Source: Bradyrhizobium sp. CCGB01 (GTDB taxonomy: Bacteria > Pseudomonadota > Alphaproteobacteria > Rhizobiales > Xanthobacteraceae). Taken from it: a DNA stretch of 64,000 nt. Of the stretch, positions 46,978 through 56,765 are shown one piece after another; within the stretch, counting starts at the first letter, position 1, and each line of letters opens with the position of its first letter. Under the pieces are notes generated by a model, which did no database searches, was not told the origin of the DNA, and saw nothing but the letters and a program-made list of their open reading frames with translations. The translations under genes and the position numbers were made by a program. Location of the stretch: NCBI RefSeq assembly GCF_024199795.1, contig NZ_JANADK010000001.1, positions 186,001 through 250,000 of the forward strand, written 5' to 3'.

Positions 46978-48936
46978 ATGCACAAGCCGGCCGCAAAGCG
47001 CGAACAGGGCAAGGAGCCGCCCATCATCGAGATCACCGGCGAGGGCGGCGATGAGGTCGCACCGCCGCCGCCCGAGCTGGTCGAACCTGACCCCGAGCTG
47101 TCGCCCGAAGAGGCCGAGCAGGCCCGCAAGGACTATCTGCTGACGCGCTTCTGGATCAGCGCACGCGGCTTCTGGGGCCGCAACGGCGACCGTCTCGCCT
47201 GGCCATTCTCGATCGGACTCGGCGTGCTGATCATCCTGACCGTCGGCTTCCAGTACGGCATCAACGTCTGGAATCGCGCGATCTTCGACGCCATCGAGAA
47301 GCGCGACGCAGCCACCGTCTTCCATCTCACGGCCATGTTCTTCCCGCTCGCGATCGGCAGCATCGTGCTCGGCGTCGCCCAGGTGTTTGCACGCATGGGC
47401 ATTCAGCGGCGCTGGCGGGCCTGGCTCACCGCCAGCGTGCTGACGCGCTGGCTTGCCAACGGGCGCTACTATCAGCTCAACCTGGTCGGCGGCGACCACA
47501 AGAACCCGGAATACCGCATCGCCGAGGATCTGCGCGTTGCGACCGATTCTCCGGTCGATTTTCTCGCCGGCGTGACCTCGGCGCTGTTGTCAGCCGTCAC
47601 TTTCATCATCGTGCTGTGGACCATCGGCGGCGCGCTCACGGTCACGCTCGGCGGCTCGACCATCACCATTCCGGGCTTCCTCGTCATCGCCGCAATCCTC
47701 TATGCCGCGATAGCCTCCGGCTCGATCCTGGTGATCGGCCGGCGCTTCGTGCAGGTCTCCGAGGACAAGAACCAGGCCGAGGCGGATTTCCGCTACACGC
47801 TGACGCGCGTGCGCGAGAACGGCGAGAGCATCGCGCTGCTCGGCGGCGAGGAGGAGGAGCGCGGCGGCATCGACCGCAACTTCACCAGCGTGCTCAGGCA
47901 ATGGGCGCGCCTCGCCGGCCAGCACATGCGCACAACGCTGGTCTCGCAAGGCTCGAGCCTCGTTGCACCGGTCGTGCCGCTGCTGCTCTGCGCGCCAAAA
48001 TTCCTCGAGGGCAGCATGACGCTCGGACAGGTGATGCAGGCCGCCTCCGCCTTCACCATCGTGCAGAGCGCGTTCGGCTGGCTGGTCGACAATTATCCGC
48101 GGCTCGCCGACTGGAACGCCTGCGCCCGGCGCATCGCCTCGCTGATGATGTCGCTTGACGGCCTCGAGCGCGCCGAGCAGGGCGACGGCCTCGGCCGCAT
48201 CAAGCGTGGCGAGACCAGCAACGACGCCATGCTGGAATTGAACGACCTTTCGGTCACGCTCGACGACGGCACCGCGGTTGTCGGCGAGACCGAGGTGGTG
48301 ATCGAGCCCGGCGAGCGGCTGCTGGTCGCCGGCGAATCCGGCACCGGCAAGAGCACGCTGGTCCGCGCCATCGCAGGGCTCTGGCCATGGGGCGGCGGCA
48401 GCGTCAATTTCCATCCCGACCGGCGGCTGTTCATGCTGCCGCAGCGGCCCTACGTACCGTCCGGCAGCCTGCGCCGTGCTGTCGCCTATCCCGGCGCGGC
48501 CGACCACTGGACCGTCGAGGAGATCGGCGAAGCGCTGCACAAGGTCGGCCTCGATCATCTCAAGGAGAAGATCGAGGAGGACGGACCGTGGGACCAGACG
48601 CTGTCGGGCGGTGAAAAGCAGCGCCTCGCCTTCGCCCGGCTGCTGCTGCACAACCCCGACATCGTCGTGCTCGATGAGGCGACCTCCGCGCTCGACGAGA
48701 AGAGCCAGGACAAGATGATGCAGATGGTCACCGACGCGCTGCCGAAGGCGACCATCGTCAGCGTCGCGCATCGCGTCGAGCTGGAGGCCTTCCACAGCCG
48801 CAAGATCGTGCTGGAGCGCCGCAAGGGCGGCGCCAAGCTCGTCAGCGACATCGACCTGATCCCGCGCAAGGGCCGGCGAAAGCTGCTCGGCCGCTTCCTG
48901 CGCCAGCGCAAGGCGACACCGAAGAAGGCGGCGTAG
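46978..48936 (+). CDS. ABC transporter, fused permease/ATPase of SbmA/YddA type
   Basis: A 652-residue half-transporter. The N-terminal 55 residues are Pro/Glu-rich; a permease with about six helices follows (80-400). DLRVATDSPVDFLAGVTSAL and LVGGDHKNPEYRIAEDLR are typical of the SbmA/BacA-YddA family, which handles peptides or vitamin B12-like compounds. The ATPase has Walker A GESGTGKST (about 452-460), signature LSGGEKQR (about 541) and Walker B DIVVLDEATSALDEKSQ. It starts 52 bases after the histidine kinase stop and carries its own EcfG-like promoter. Confidence 0.9.
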   Translation: MHKPAAKREQGKEPPIIEITGEGGDEVAPPPPELVEPDPELSPEEAEQARKDYLLTRFWISARGFWGRNGDRLAWPFSIGLGVLIILTVGFQYGINVWNRAIFDAIEKRDAATVFHLTAMFFPLAIGSIVLGVAQVFARMGIQRRWRAWLTASVLTRWLANGRYYQLNLVGGDHKNPEYRIAEDLRVATDSPVDFLAGVTSALLSAVTFIIVLWTIGGALTVTLGGSTITIPGFLVIAAILYAAIASGSILVIGRRFVQVSEDKNQAEADFRYTLTRVRENGESIALLGGEEEERGGIDRNFTSVLRQWARLAGQHMRTTLVSQGSSLVAPVVPLLLCAPKFLEGSMTLGQVMQAASAFTIVQSAFGWLVDNYPRLADWNACARRIASLMMSLDGLERAEQGDGLGRIKRGETSNDAMLELNDLSVTLDDGTAVVGETEVVIEPGERLLVAGESGTGKSTLVRAIAGLWPWGGGSVNFHPDRRLFMLPQRPYVPSGSLRRAVAYPGAADHWTVEEIGEALHKVGLDHLKEKIEEDGPWDQTLSGGEKQRLAFARLLLHNPDIVVLDEATSALDEKSQDKMMQMVTDALPKATIVSVAHRVELEAFHSRKIVLERRKGGAKLVSDIDLIPRKGRRKLLGRFLRQRKATPKKAA

Positions 48937-48947
48937 CACACTCTCTC

Positions 48948-49108
48948 CGTCATCCCGGACAAGCGCAGCGAAGCGGAGCGCAGATTCGGGGCCCATACCC
49001 CCAGGGAGCAGTGTGGCGAAGACTCGGAGTGGGCATCTTGCACCACAATTCCTCCGCGTGGTTATGGGTCCCGGGTTCGCTTCGCGCCCCGGAACGACAG
49101 CGAAATTG
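48948..49108. repeat. Dispersed palindromic repeat, CCCATAACCAC family
   Basis: GTCATCCCGGACAAGCGC, GGGGCCCATACCCCCAGG, GGCGAAGACTCGGAGTGG, then GTGGTTATGGGTCCCGGGTT and GCGCCCCGGAACGAC. Same architecture as 36974-37131, with a duplicated AGCG block on the left. Confidence 0.82.
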
Positions 49109-49129
49109 TAGCTCTCATCAAAACCGGCT

Positions 49130-49987
49130 ATGCATGCGCCGCTTGCAACGAGGACCGCCTGCTTGACGCCCGACAACGCCCCTTCGTCCGCGCCATTCGG
49201 CGCATTTGCGCCAAATGCTGCGCAGGCTGCCATCATTCGCCTCGCGACGCAGTCGGGGCTGAAGCGCGGCGCGTTCCGTCCGTGGATGTCGCGGCTCGTC
49301 AATCTGCTGCGCGGCGGCCCCGTTGACGTGCAATACCAGGGCGCCTCGTTCCGGCTCTATCACCAGGGCAGTGCGACCGAGCGCGGCGCGCTGTTCAACC
49401 CCGACTACAATCTCGACGAGCTCGACTTCCTGCGCCGGCACACGCCCGCAGGCGGCACGTTCGTCGACGTCGGTGCCAATGTCGGCACCTTTGCGCTGGT
49501 GATGGCGCGGCAGGTTGGCACCACGGGCAAGGTGGTCGCGATCGAGCCGCATCCGATGACGTTCGGGCGGCTGTCGTTCAACCAGGCCGCATCGAACGCA
49601 ACGCAGGTGCGCCTGGTGCAGGCCGCCGCCGGCGACAGCGACGGCGAGCTGATGATCGAGAGCGGCGGCGGCAATCTCGGCGCCACGCATGTCGTGACCG
49701 GCGCGGCCAGCACGGATGCGATCAAGGTGCCGTCGCTGCGGCTGACGCGCATCCTGGACGAGGCCGGAGTTGCGCAGGTCGATTCGCTGAAGATCGACGT
49801 CGAAGGCTTCGAGGATCGCGTGCTGATCGGCTTCTTCCGCGACGCGCCGCAATCGCAGTGGCCGCGCGCAGTCGTGATCGAGCATCTGTCACAAAACGAA
49901 TGGCAGCAGGATTGTATTGCCGACATGGTCGCACGCGGCTTTGCGATCGTGCGCAAGACGCGGAGCAATACGTTCCTGTCGCGCTGA
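49130..49987 (+). CDS. FkbM family methyltransferase
   Basis: A 285-residue SAM-dependent O-methyltransferase. The SAM motif is FVDVGANVGTFALVMARQVG, followed by GKVVAIEPHPMTFGRLSFN; LKIDVEGFEDRVLIGF is the FkbM C-terminal block. The first 60 residues are variable. Such enzymes methylate sugars, glycolipids or natural products. No glycan cluster is adjacent, so the target is unknown. Confidence 0.9.
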   Translation: MHAPLATRTACLTPDNAPSSAPFGAFAPNAAQAAIIRLATQSGLKRGAFRPWMSRLVNLLRGGPVDVQYQGASFRLYHQGSATERGALFNPDYNLDELDFLRRHTPAGGTFVDVGANVGTFALVMARQVGTTGKVVAIEPHPMTFGRLSFNQAASNATQVRLVQAAAGDSDGELMIESGGGNLGATHVVTGAASTDAIKVPSLRLTRILDEAGVAQVDSLKIDVEGFEDRVLIGFFRDAPQSQWPRAVVIEHLSQNEWQQDCIADMVARGFAIVRKTRSNTFLSR

Positions 49988-50011
49988 CAGGGGCGAACAA
50001 CGGAGGTTGCG

Positions 50012-50398
50012 ATGATCGACCATTTGGGTTTCTCCGTCTCCGACTATGAACGCGCGAAGGCGTTCTACGCGGCGGCGCTCGCTCCGCTCGGCTACAGCCT
50101 GATCATGGAAGTGACGGCGGAGCAGACCGGCCACTCCGCTGCCGCGGGCTTCGGCGCCAACGGCAAGCCGGACTTCTGGTTCGGCGCCGAAGGCCCGATG
50201 AACAAGCCCGTGCATGTTGCGATCGTCGCCAAAGACCGCGCCACGGTCGATGCGTTCTACAAGGCGGCGATGGCGGCCGGCGGACGCGACAACGGACCGC
50301 CCGGCATCCGCCCGCATTATCATGCGAACTATTACGGCGCGTTCGTGCGCGATCCCGACGGCCACAACATCGAGGCCGTCTGCCACGCACCGGAATAG
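50012..50398 (+). CDS. VOC family protein (glyoxalase/dioxygenase fold)
   Basis: A 128-residue single VOC domain. MIDHLGFSVSDYERAKAFYA at the start supplies the first metal-ligand His, VHVAIVAKDRATVDAFYKAA the second repeat, and VRDPDGHNIEAVCH the final Glu. Enzyme activity is unknown. GGAGG precedes the ATG. Confidence 0.9.
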   Translation: MIDHLGFSVSDYERAKAFYAAALAPLGYSLIMEVTAEQTGHSAAAGFGANGKPDFWFGAEGPMNKPVHVAIVAKDRATVDAFYKAAMAAGGRDNGPPGIRPHYHANYYGAFVRDPDGHNIEAVCHAPE

Positions 50399-50422
50399 GC
50401 AGCTTTCAGGACGACGGCGCGA

Positions 50423-50447
50423 GGAACATCGGTGCGGCATCATCGTT
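50423..50447 (+). promoter_or_regulatory. EcfG-type general stress promoter
   Basis: GGAAC (50423-50427), 16 bases, CGTT (50444-50447), an exact consensus match. It lies about 25 bases before the small proline-rich ORF at 50473 and in a short intergenic gap. Confidence 0.65.
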
Positions 50448-50472
50448 ATCGTTCTCCTGACAACTGACCCCG

Positions 50473-50724
50473 ATGATGCTGATGCCGATTGAGCCGCCCG
50501 AGATTCCGCCGTCGACTCCCGGCACGCCTACCGAGCCGCCGCCTGGAATTCCGCCGGGCAATCCGCAGCCTGAAATCACGCCGCCGGTGCGCGAGCCCGG
50601 CTCGCCACCGCGACCCGACGAATTGCCGGGCCACATGCCGGAAGAGATTCCATCGCGCGGACCGACCGGGCCGCTCACGCCGAATCCCGCGACGGATGCA
50701 AGTTCGCCGCGGGATCACATATGA
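50473..50724 (+). CDS. Small proline-rich protein
   Basis: An 83-residue acidic, proline-rich protein (PPEIPPSTPGTPTEPPPGIP; REPGSPPRPDELPGHMPEE) without hydrophobic or cysteine segments, predicted disordered. ATG at 50473 or 50476; no strong ribosome site is seen. The candidate EcfG promoter immediately upstream supports it as a real, possibly stress-induced gene. It belongs to no functional family known to me. Confidence 0.65.
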   Translation: MMLMPIEPPEIPPSTPGTPTEPPPGIPPGNPQPEITPPVREPGSPPRPDELPGHMPEEIPSRGPTGPLTPNPATDASSPRDHI

Positions 50725-50910
50725 GGCGAAGCATCACATGTGAGGCAATTGCAACCTGCTTCTGAATGCGCAATGAACGTCACCATAGTGAGGTGATTTG
50801 CGTGCAGAAATAAATCGGACCGCGACCTCTTCGCCCGCCACATTCCGGCCTAACGCGTAGCCGTTCATCCCGACACTTCGTCAAAGAACCTTCCGGGGAA
50901 GTTCACCAAT

Positions 50911-53061
50911 ATGACTCACCTTCGTTTCGTGCTGCTTGCAACGACGGCTCTGACCGCGATGCAGTTCACAAGCTCCGCATCGCATGCGCAAAGCGCGCCG
51001 CCGCTCGTGGTTGCGCAGGCCCAACCACAACAAGAGACGGGCCCTGACGGAAAACCGAAGCAGCCTCCGAAGGGACCGCCAGCGGCCGCGCCGCCTGCGG
51101 CGCCCGCGCGCCCCGCGGCACCGCCGCCCGCGGCTGCACCGCCCCACCCGCCTGCTGCGCCTCCGCCGGCTGCCGCACCGCCGCGCCCTGCAGCGCCGCC
51201 ACCGCCTCCGCCGCCACCTGCGGCCCGCCCGGCGCCGCCGCCGCCCCCACCGCCGCCTGCCGCCCCGAAGCAGCCTTCGCCGCCGCCGGCTGCAGCGCCG
51301 CAGCAGCACGCTCCGACACCGCCGCCTCCGGCACCGCCCGCAGCACGTCCGGCTCCCACGCCGCCAGCACCGCCTCCCGCGGCGGCTCCGCAGCAGCACG
51401 CGCCGACGCCACCGCCGCCTGCGGCTCGCCCGACTCCGACGCCGCCTCCGCCGCCTCCGGCAGCGGGTCCTGCGGGGCGCCCCGCGCCGGCGGCAACGCC
51501 TGCTGCTCCGACAGCAGCACCCACGGCTCGCCCGAACGCGCCTGCCCCGGCAACCACACCTGCACCGACGGCAACACCTGCGCCGACCGCAACGCCGGCT
51601 CCGGGCAGCACGCCTGGCGCACCCCCTGTTGGCCGCCCCGGCGCGCCGCCGCCCGGCGCACGGCCCGGCACCCCTCCGGCTGCGGGATCGCCGACACCGG
51701 CTCCCGGTGCCGCGCCCGCTCCGACGGCCACACCGGCCCCCGGTGCCGCAACGCCGCCGCCCGGACGTCCCGGTGCGGGACCAGCGCCCGCGCCTGGTGC
51801 AGCCCCGACCACGACGCCGCCCCCCGGCCAACAGGGTGCAACGCCTCCTGCCGGCGCGCCCGCTGCCGGAGCCCCGGCCGCGCCGCCCCAGGCCGGTCTG
51901 CCGCCCCGGCCACCGGCTCCTCCCGCCGGCGCCGCGGCACCGACCGTCGTCCCCGGTACGCCGGCCGCGGCACCGCCGCCCAACAGGGCGCAATACGCGC
52001 CGCCGACGGTCGCACCGGCCTTCCGTGCCGCGCCGACAGTCGCAGCTCCGCTGCCGCCACCGCCGCGTCCGCAGCAGCGTGACTTGACGCCGCTCGCGAT
52101 CGGCGCGGGCGTGGTTGCCGGTGCCGTGATCGGCGCGACCATCGCCGACATGCACAGCCAGCGGCGTGAGGTCGTCGAAGGCGGCCGCACCGTCTACACC
52201 GAGCCGGACCGCATCATCATCCGCGATCCGGGCGGGCAGGCCTATGTCCGCGGCAACGATCTCTATCGCTTCCGCTACGGCGCCCGCGACATCCGCACCG
52301 ACACCGTCGGCGGCGAAACCCGCACCGTCGTGGTCCGTCCCGACGGCAGCGAGGTGATCACCGTGGTCGGCGCGGACGGCTCGCTGCTGCGGCGTATCCG
52401 CAGGGACCCGCGCGGACGCGAGATCATCATCATCGACAACACCTATCGCGATCCGCGGGCGGTCGGCGGCTTCTATGTCGACGTGCCGCCGCCGGTCGTG
52501 AACATTCCCTATGATCGCTACATCGTCGACGCCCAGGAGGCGTCGCCGGACGTGATCTACCAGACCATGGTGGCACCGCCGGTGCAGCGGATCGATCGGC
52601 GTTACTCGCTCGACGAGATCCGCTACAGCCCCAATGTTCGCATGCAGATGCCGAGCATCGACGTCAACACGATCAACTTCGAGACGGGATCGTGGACCAT
52701 CCCGCCGGACCAGGCGGCCCGGCTCCAGGTGATCGCGGACGGACTGAACCAGGCGATCCAGCGCAACCCGCGCGAGGTGTTCCTGATCGAGGGACACACC
52801 GACGCGGTCGGCAACGACGTCGACAATCTGTCGCTGTCGGACCGCCGTGCGCAGTCCGCGGCCGAACTGCTGACGCAACAGTTCAATGTGCCCGCCGAGA
52901 ACCTGACGTCACAGGGCTACGGCGAGCAGTATCTGAAGGAGCAGACGCAGGGGCCGAGCCCGATCAACCGGCGTGTGACCATCCGCAACATCACGCCGCT
53001 GCTCAATGGTGGTCAGGCTTCGCTGCCGCCGCCCCCGCCCGGCACCGCACCGCCGCGCTGA
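50911..53061 (+). CDS. OmpA family protein with large Pro/Ala-rich region
   Basis: A 716-residue exported protein: signal peptide (about 1-26, ending SHAQ); Pro/Ala-rich low-complexity region (about 43-388); glycine-zipper segment (AIGAGVVAGAVIGATIAD, about 394-411) that may insert in a membrane; a beta-rich middle (VVRPDGSEVITVVGADGSLL); and a C-terminal OmpA peptidoglycan-binding domain (about 586-698; FLIEGHTDAVGNDVDNLSLS, RAQSAAELL, SQGYGEQYL). Probably outer-membrane-associated and anchored to peptidoglycan. GGGGAAG precedes the ATG. Its tail and terminator are duplicated 1.2 kb downstream. Confidence 0.92.
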   Translation: MTHLRFVLLATTALTAMQFTSSASHAQSAPPLVVAQAQPQQETGPDGKPKQPPKGPPAAAPPAAPARPAAPPPAAAPPHPPAAPPPAAAPPRPAAPPPPPPPPAARPAPPPPPPPPAAPKQPSPPPAAAPQQHAPTPPPPAPPAARPAPTPPAPPPAAAPQQHAPTPPPPAARPTPTPPPPPPAAGPAGRPAPAATPAAPTAAPTARPNAPAPATTPAPTATPAPTATPAPGSTPGAPPVGRPGAPPPGARPGTPPAAGSPTPAPGAAPAPTATPAPGAATPPPGRPGAGPAPAPGAAPTTTPPPGQQGATPPAGAPAAGAPAAPPQAGLPPRPPAPPAGAAAPTVVPGTPAAAPPPNRAQYAPPTVAPAFRAAPTVAAPLPPPPRPQQRDLTPLAIGAGVVAGAVIGATIADMHSQRREVVEGGRTVYTEPDRIIIRDPGGQAYVRGNDLYRFRYGARDIRTDTVGGETRTVVVRPDGSEVITVVGADGSLLRRIRRDPRGREIIIIDNTYRDPRAVGGFYVDVPPPVVNIPYDRYIVDAQEASPDVIYQTMVAPPVQRIDRRYSLDEIRYSPNVRMQMPSIDVNTINFETGSWTIPPDQAARLQVIADGLNQAIQRNPREVFLIEGHTDAVGNDVDNLSLSDRRAQSAAELLTQQFNVPAENLTSQGYGEQYLKEQTQGPSPINRRVTIRNITPLLNGGQASLPPPPPGTAPPR

Positions 53062-53078
53062 GGCGAGGCACGAATGGA

Positions 53079-53113
53079 AAATGGCCGGGAGCGATCCCGG
53101 CCATTTTTGTTTT
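53079..53113 (+). terminator. Intrinsic terminator of the OmpA gene
   Basis: ATGGCCGGGA (53081-53090), loop GCGA, TCCCGGCCAT (53095-53104), then TTTTGTTTT. It serves the plus-strand OmpA gene and may also stop the convergent homocysteine methyltransferase transcript. Confidence 0.9.
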
Positions 53114-53115
53114 AA

Positions 53116-54072
53116 TCATGCACCTGACGCCTGATGCGGCATGCAGGCATCGCAGATGGCTGCGAGATGCCTGTGATCAGTGCCACAGCAGCCGCCGAGC
53201 AACTGCATGCGCGGGAACGCGCGCCTGAGCGCCAGATAGCGGCGGCCGAGATCGACGGGATCGCCACTGTCGATCGCCTCCGATTCGTCAAGCTCGGCAT
53301 GGCTCTTGATCGAGGCGTTGGCGCGAACGCCATGAATGCGCTCGACCCATGGCTCGCCGGCTTCGAGAGCACCCTCGAAATGTGTTGGATGAGCACAGTT
53401 GATCAGAAAATATTCGCACGCGCGTTCCGTTGCATGATCGACCGTTTCGATCGCCTCACGCAGGGTCTCTCCCCTGACCAGACGACCGTCGGTTTCGACT
53501 GTGAACGAGACCGCAACTGGAATCGCCTGCATCTTCGCCGCACGCACAACGCCGATGGCTTCATTGACGCTGTTCAGCGTGAACGCGGTCACCATGTCCG
53601 CGCCAGCCTCGGCAAAGGCCGCGATCTGAGGCGAGTGATAGGCCATCGCCTCGGCCGCATCCATGTTGCCGGCCTTGTAGCCATCGCCCCTCGGGCCGAT
53701 CGCGCCGTTGATCACGCAAGGCCGGCCAGGAGCCTCCCAGGCACCGCGCAATTCCTCGATAAAGCGAATGGCACGCATGTTGAGCGCCTTGAGCCTGTCC
53801 TCATCATAACCAAGCTTGGCACCCCAATCAGCATTGGCGCGCCAGGTCGGACTGTCGAGCACAAAGCCGAGCCCACGCTGCCGCGCGATGGCGAGATAGG
53901 CGTCGTAATATTCCTTCAGATGTGATCGGCCTTCCGCGCTCTCGAGCAGCACGAATGCAGCGAAGTGGGGAAGCTCCAGTCCCTTGTGAAAGATCAGGGT
54001 GGTCTCCATGCCACCGTCGGTCAGGAAGATGCCGCCTCGATGCTGCGGCAGATCGTGTCTGTGTCTGGCCAT
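53116..54072 (-). CDS. Homocysteine S-methyltransferase family protein
   Basis: A 318-residue TIM-barrel enzyme transferring a methyl group (for example from S-methylmethionine) to homocysteine. FLTDGGMETTLIF begins the barrel; the zinc cysteines are in FLINCAHPTHFEG and LLGGCCGTDHRH. ATG 54072 has GGAG six bases upstream; the frame extends to 54099. It is flanked by two copies of the OmpA gene tail, so it probably arrived by insertion or duplication. Similar to MmuM/YitJ N-domain proteins. Confidence 0.9.
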   Translation of the reverse strand: MARHRHDLPQHRGGIFLTDGGMETTLIFHKGLELPHFAAFVLLESAEGRSHLKEYYDAYLAIARQRGLGFVLDSPTWRANADWGAKLGYDEDRLKALNMRAIRFIEELRGAWEAPGRPCVINGAIGPRGDGYKAGNMDAAEAMAYHSPQIAAFAEAGADMVTAFTLNSVNEAIGVVRAAKMQAIPVAVSFTVETDGRLVRGETLREAIETVDHATERACEYFLINCAHPTHFEGALEAGEPWVERIHGVRANASIKSHAELDESEAIDSGDPVDLGRRYLALRRAFPRMQLLGGCCGTDHRHLAAICDACMPHQASGA

Positions 54073-54207
54073 GGGTCGCTCCGTCGTGACAGGCCCCACT
54101 CATTCGGTCGTTTCAGACACCTTCCGGTCTCGTGGAACACAGTGCCGCATAATGTCGCGCGGCACGCTGCCGAGCCTCGATTTACAAACGGACGCAAAAT
54201 CAGGCGC

Positions 54208-54318
54208 TTGCACGCCGCGGCTCGGCGGCAGTCAGGCCTCGCTGCCGCCGCCCCCAATCGGTGCTGCGCTGAGGCGAAGCATGAATGCAAAATGGCCGGG
54301 AGCGATCCCGGCCATTCT
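54208..54318 (+). pseudogene. Duplicated 3' end of the OmpA gene with terminator
   Basis: Matches 52990-53106: GTCAGGCCTCGCTGCCGCCG then CCCCC against GTCAGGCTTCGCTGCCGCCG then CCCCC, followed by GCGCTGAGGCGAAGCATGAA and the same ATGGCCGGGA/TCCCGGCCAT terminator (54292-54315). An internal six-base deletion and substitutions are present. Only the last 20 or so codons and the terminator remain; no start. It lies in the 350-base interval between the methyltransferase gene and argG. Confidence 0.8.
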
Positions 54319-54329
54319 TGTTTCTTGTT

Positions 54330-54420
54330 GTAGGGCGGATTAGCGAAGCGTAATCCGCCGACTTCGTTTGCCAAACGCGGAGGCGTGGCGGGTTACGCCT
54401 TCGGCTAACCCGCCCTACGG
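54330..54420. repeat. Dispersed palindromic repeat, GGATTAGCC family
   Basis: GTAGGGCGGATTAGCGAAGC, GTAATCCGCC, then GGCGGGTTACGCCTTCGGCT and AACCCGCCCTACGG. A shorter copy than 34481 and 39556. It ends 2 bases before the argG stop. Confidence 0.82.
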
Positions 54421-54422
54421 CC

Positions 54423-55778
<1,356 letters not shown>

Positions 55779-55853
55779 TCAAAGGGCTGATGTGAGGGTG
55801 AACTTGACCGCGCGAATATCAAATTTCGCACGTCTCGGCACCCATTTAATGGC

Positions 55854-56630
55854 TCAAACCGAGGGCTCGGCGCCCGTCTTGCGGCCGAACAGGCGCTGGC
55901 GGAGCCGGTAAGCGGGCATGTTCAGCCGGGTCAGGGCGGCGTCGACCGCCTCGTCCGAGAACCGGGTCCGTGGCCAGCGGTAGATCAGCGCGTAGGCGAA
56001 CCAGATCACGACGAAGGTCACGAGGCCGGCGATCGAGACATCCGTGAAGAAGTGGCCGCCGAAGGCCATCCGCAGCCCGCTGGTCACGATGCCGAAGACC
56101 ACCGCGGCGGCATAAGCGAGCGGCCGCCACGCCGGCGGCGCCAGCGCGGCCGGCGCCAGGGTCCAGAACGCGGTCGCACCTTCGCCCGAGAAGAACGAGC
56201 AGTTGCGCGCACACTCGCCGCGCGGATCCCACCACGCCACGAACTGCTGGTCGCCGGCGAACTGCGTCACCACCACCGGCCGCGGCCGGCCCCAATAGGT
56301 CTTGAAGGTGAGGTTGGTGAGGATGCCGGCCGACAGGATGATCGTGACCAGCAGGAACACGATCGCGCGCCCCGACACCATCAGCGGCCGGTCGGGCCGG
56401 AACATCTTGACCACGAGTGCGACAAGCGACGGCAGCACGAACGCCCAGGCGACCCACATCGCAGCGTCACGCGCAAAGCCGGCCCAGTCGTTCAGCTTGA
56501 GCGGAAAGGTTTTTGTGTCGGGATCGAAGAACAGCGCGGCGAGCTTGAGGTCGAGTTCGGGATAGAGGCCGAAAACGACGCCGATCACGAGCCACAGCGC
56601 CAGGGCGATGAAGAGTCCAGTCCGGTTCAT
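55854..56630 (-). CDS. PAP2 family membrane phosphatase, LpxE-like
   Basis: A 258-residue membrane protein with about six helices. Phosphatase motif 1 is KTYWGRPRP (K-x6-RP); motif 2, normally PSGH, reads FFSGEGA with Glu where His is expected; motif 3 is RMAFGGHFFTD (R-x5-H-x3-D). It resembles lipid phosphate phosphatases such as LpxE or PgpB that act at the outer face of the inner membrane. Substrate not fixed by sequence. Confidence 0.87.
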   Translation of the reverse strand: MNRTGLFIALALWLVIGVVFGLYPELDLKLAALFFDPDTKTFPLKLNDWAGFARDAAMWVAWAFVLPSLVALVVKMFRPDRPLMVSGRAIVFLLVTIILSAGILTNLTFKTYWGRPRPVVVTQFAGDQQFVAWWDPRGECARNCSFFSGEGATAFWTLAPAALAPPAWRPLAYAAAVVFGIVTSGLRMAFGGHFFTDVSIAGLVTFVVIWFAYALIYRWPRTRFSDEAVDAALTRLNMPAYRLRQRLFGRKTGAEPSV

Positions 56631-56677
56631 GGCGCGCGGTTTAGCGGAGTGGGACGGAGATGAAAACCCTGGCCGGC

Positions 56678-56757
56678 GTCATTCCGGGATGGTCCGAAGG
56701 ACCAGACCCGGAATCTCGAGATTCCGGGTTCGATGCTGAGCATCGCCCCGGAATGAC
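56678..56757. repeat. Dispersed palindromic repeat, CATTCCGGG family
   Basis: GTCATTCCGGGATGGTCCGA, GACCCGGAATCTCGAGATTC, TTCGATGCTGAGCATCGCC, CCGGAATGAC. Opposite orientation to the copies at 43707 and 58612. Confidence 0.85.
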
Positions 56758-56765
56758 AGCACAAA

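Noticed and set aside
50881..52878. Very long open frames on the minus strand opposite the OmpA gene (50881-52878 and 50916-52190)
   Set aside because: They are shadows of the Pro/Ala-rich coding region; GC-rich repeats of CCG/GCG codons have few stops in any frame, and the products are low-complexity Gly/Arg strings.
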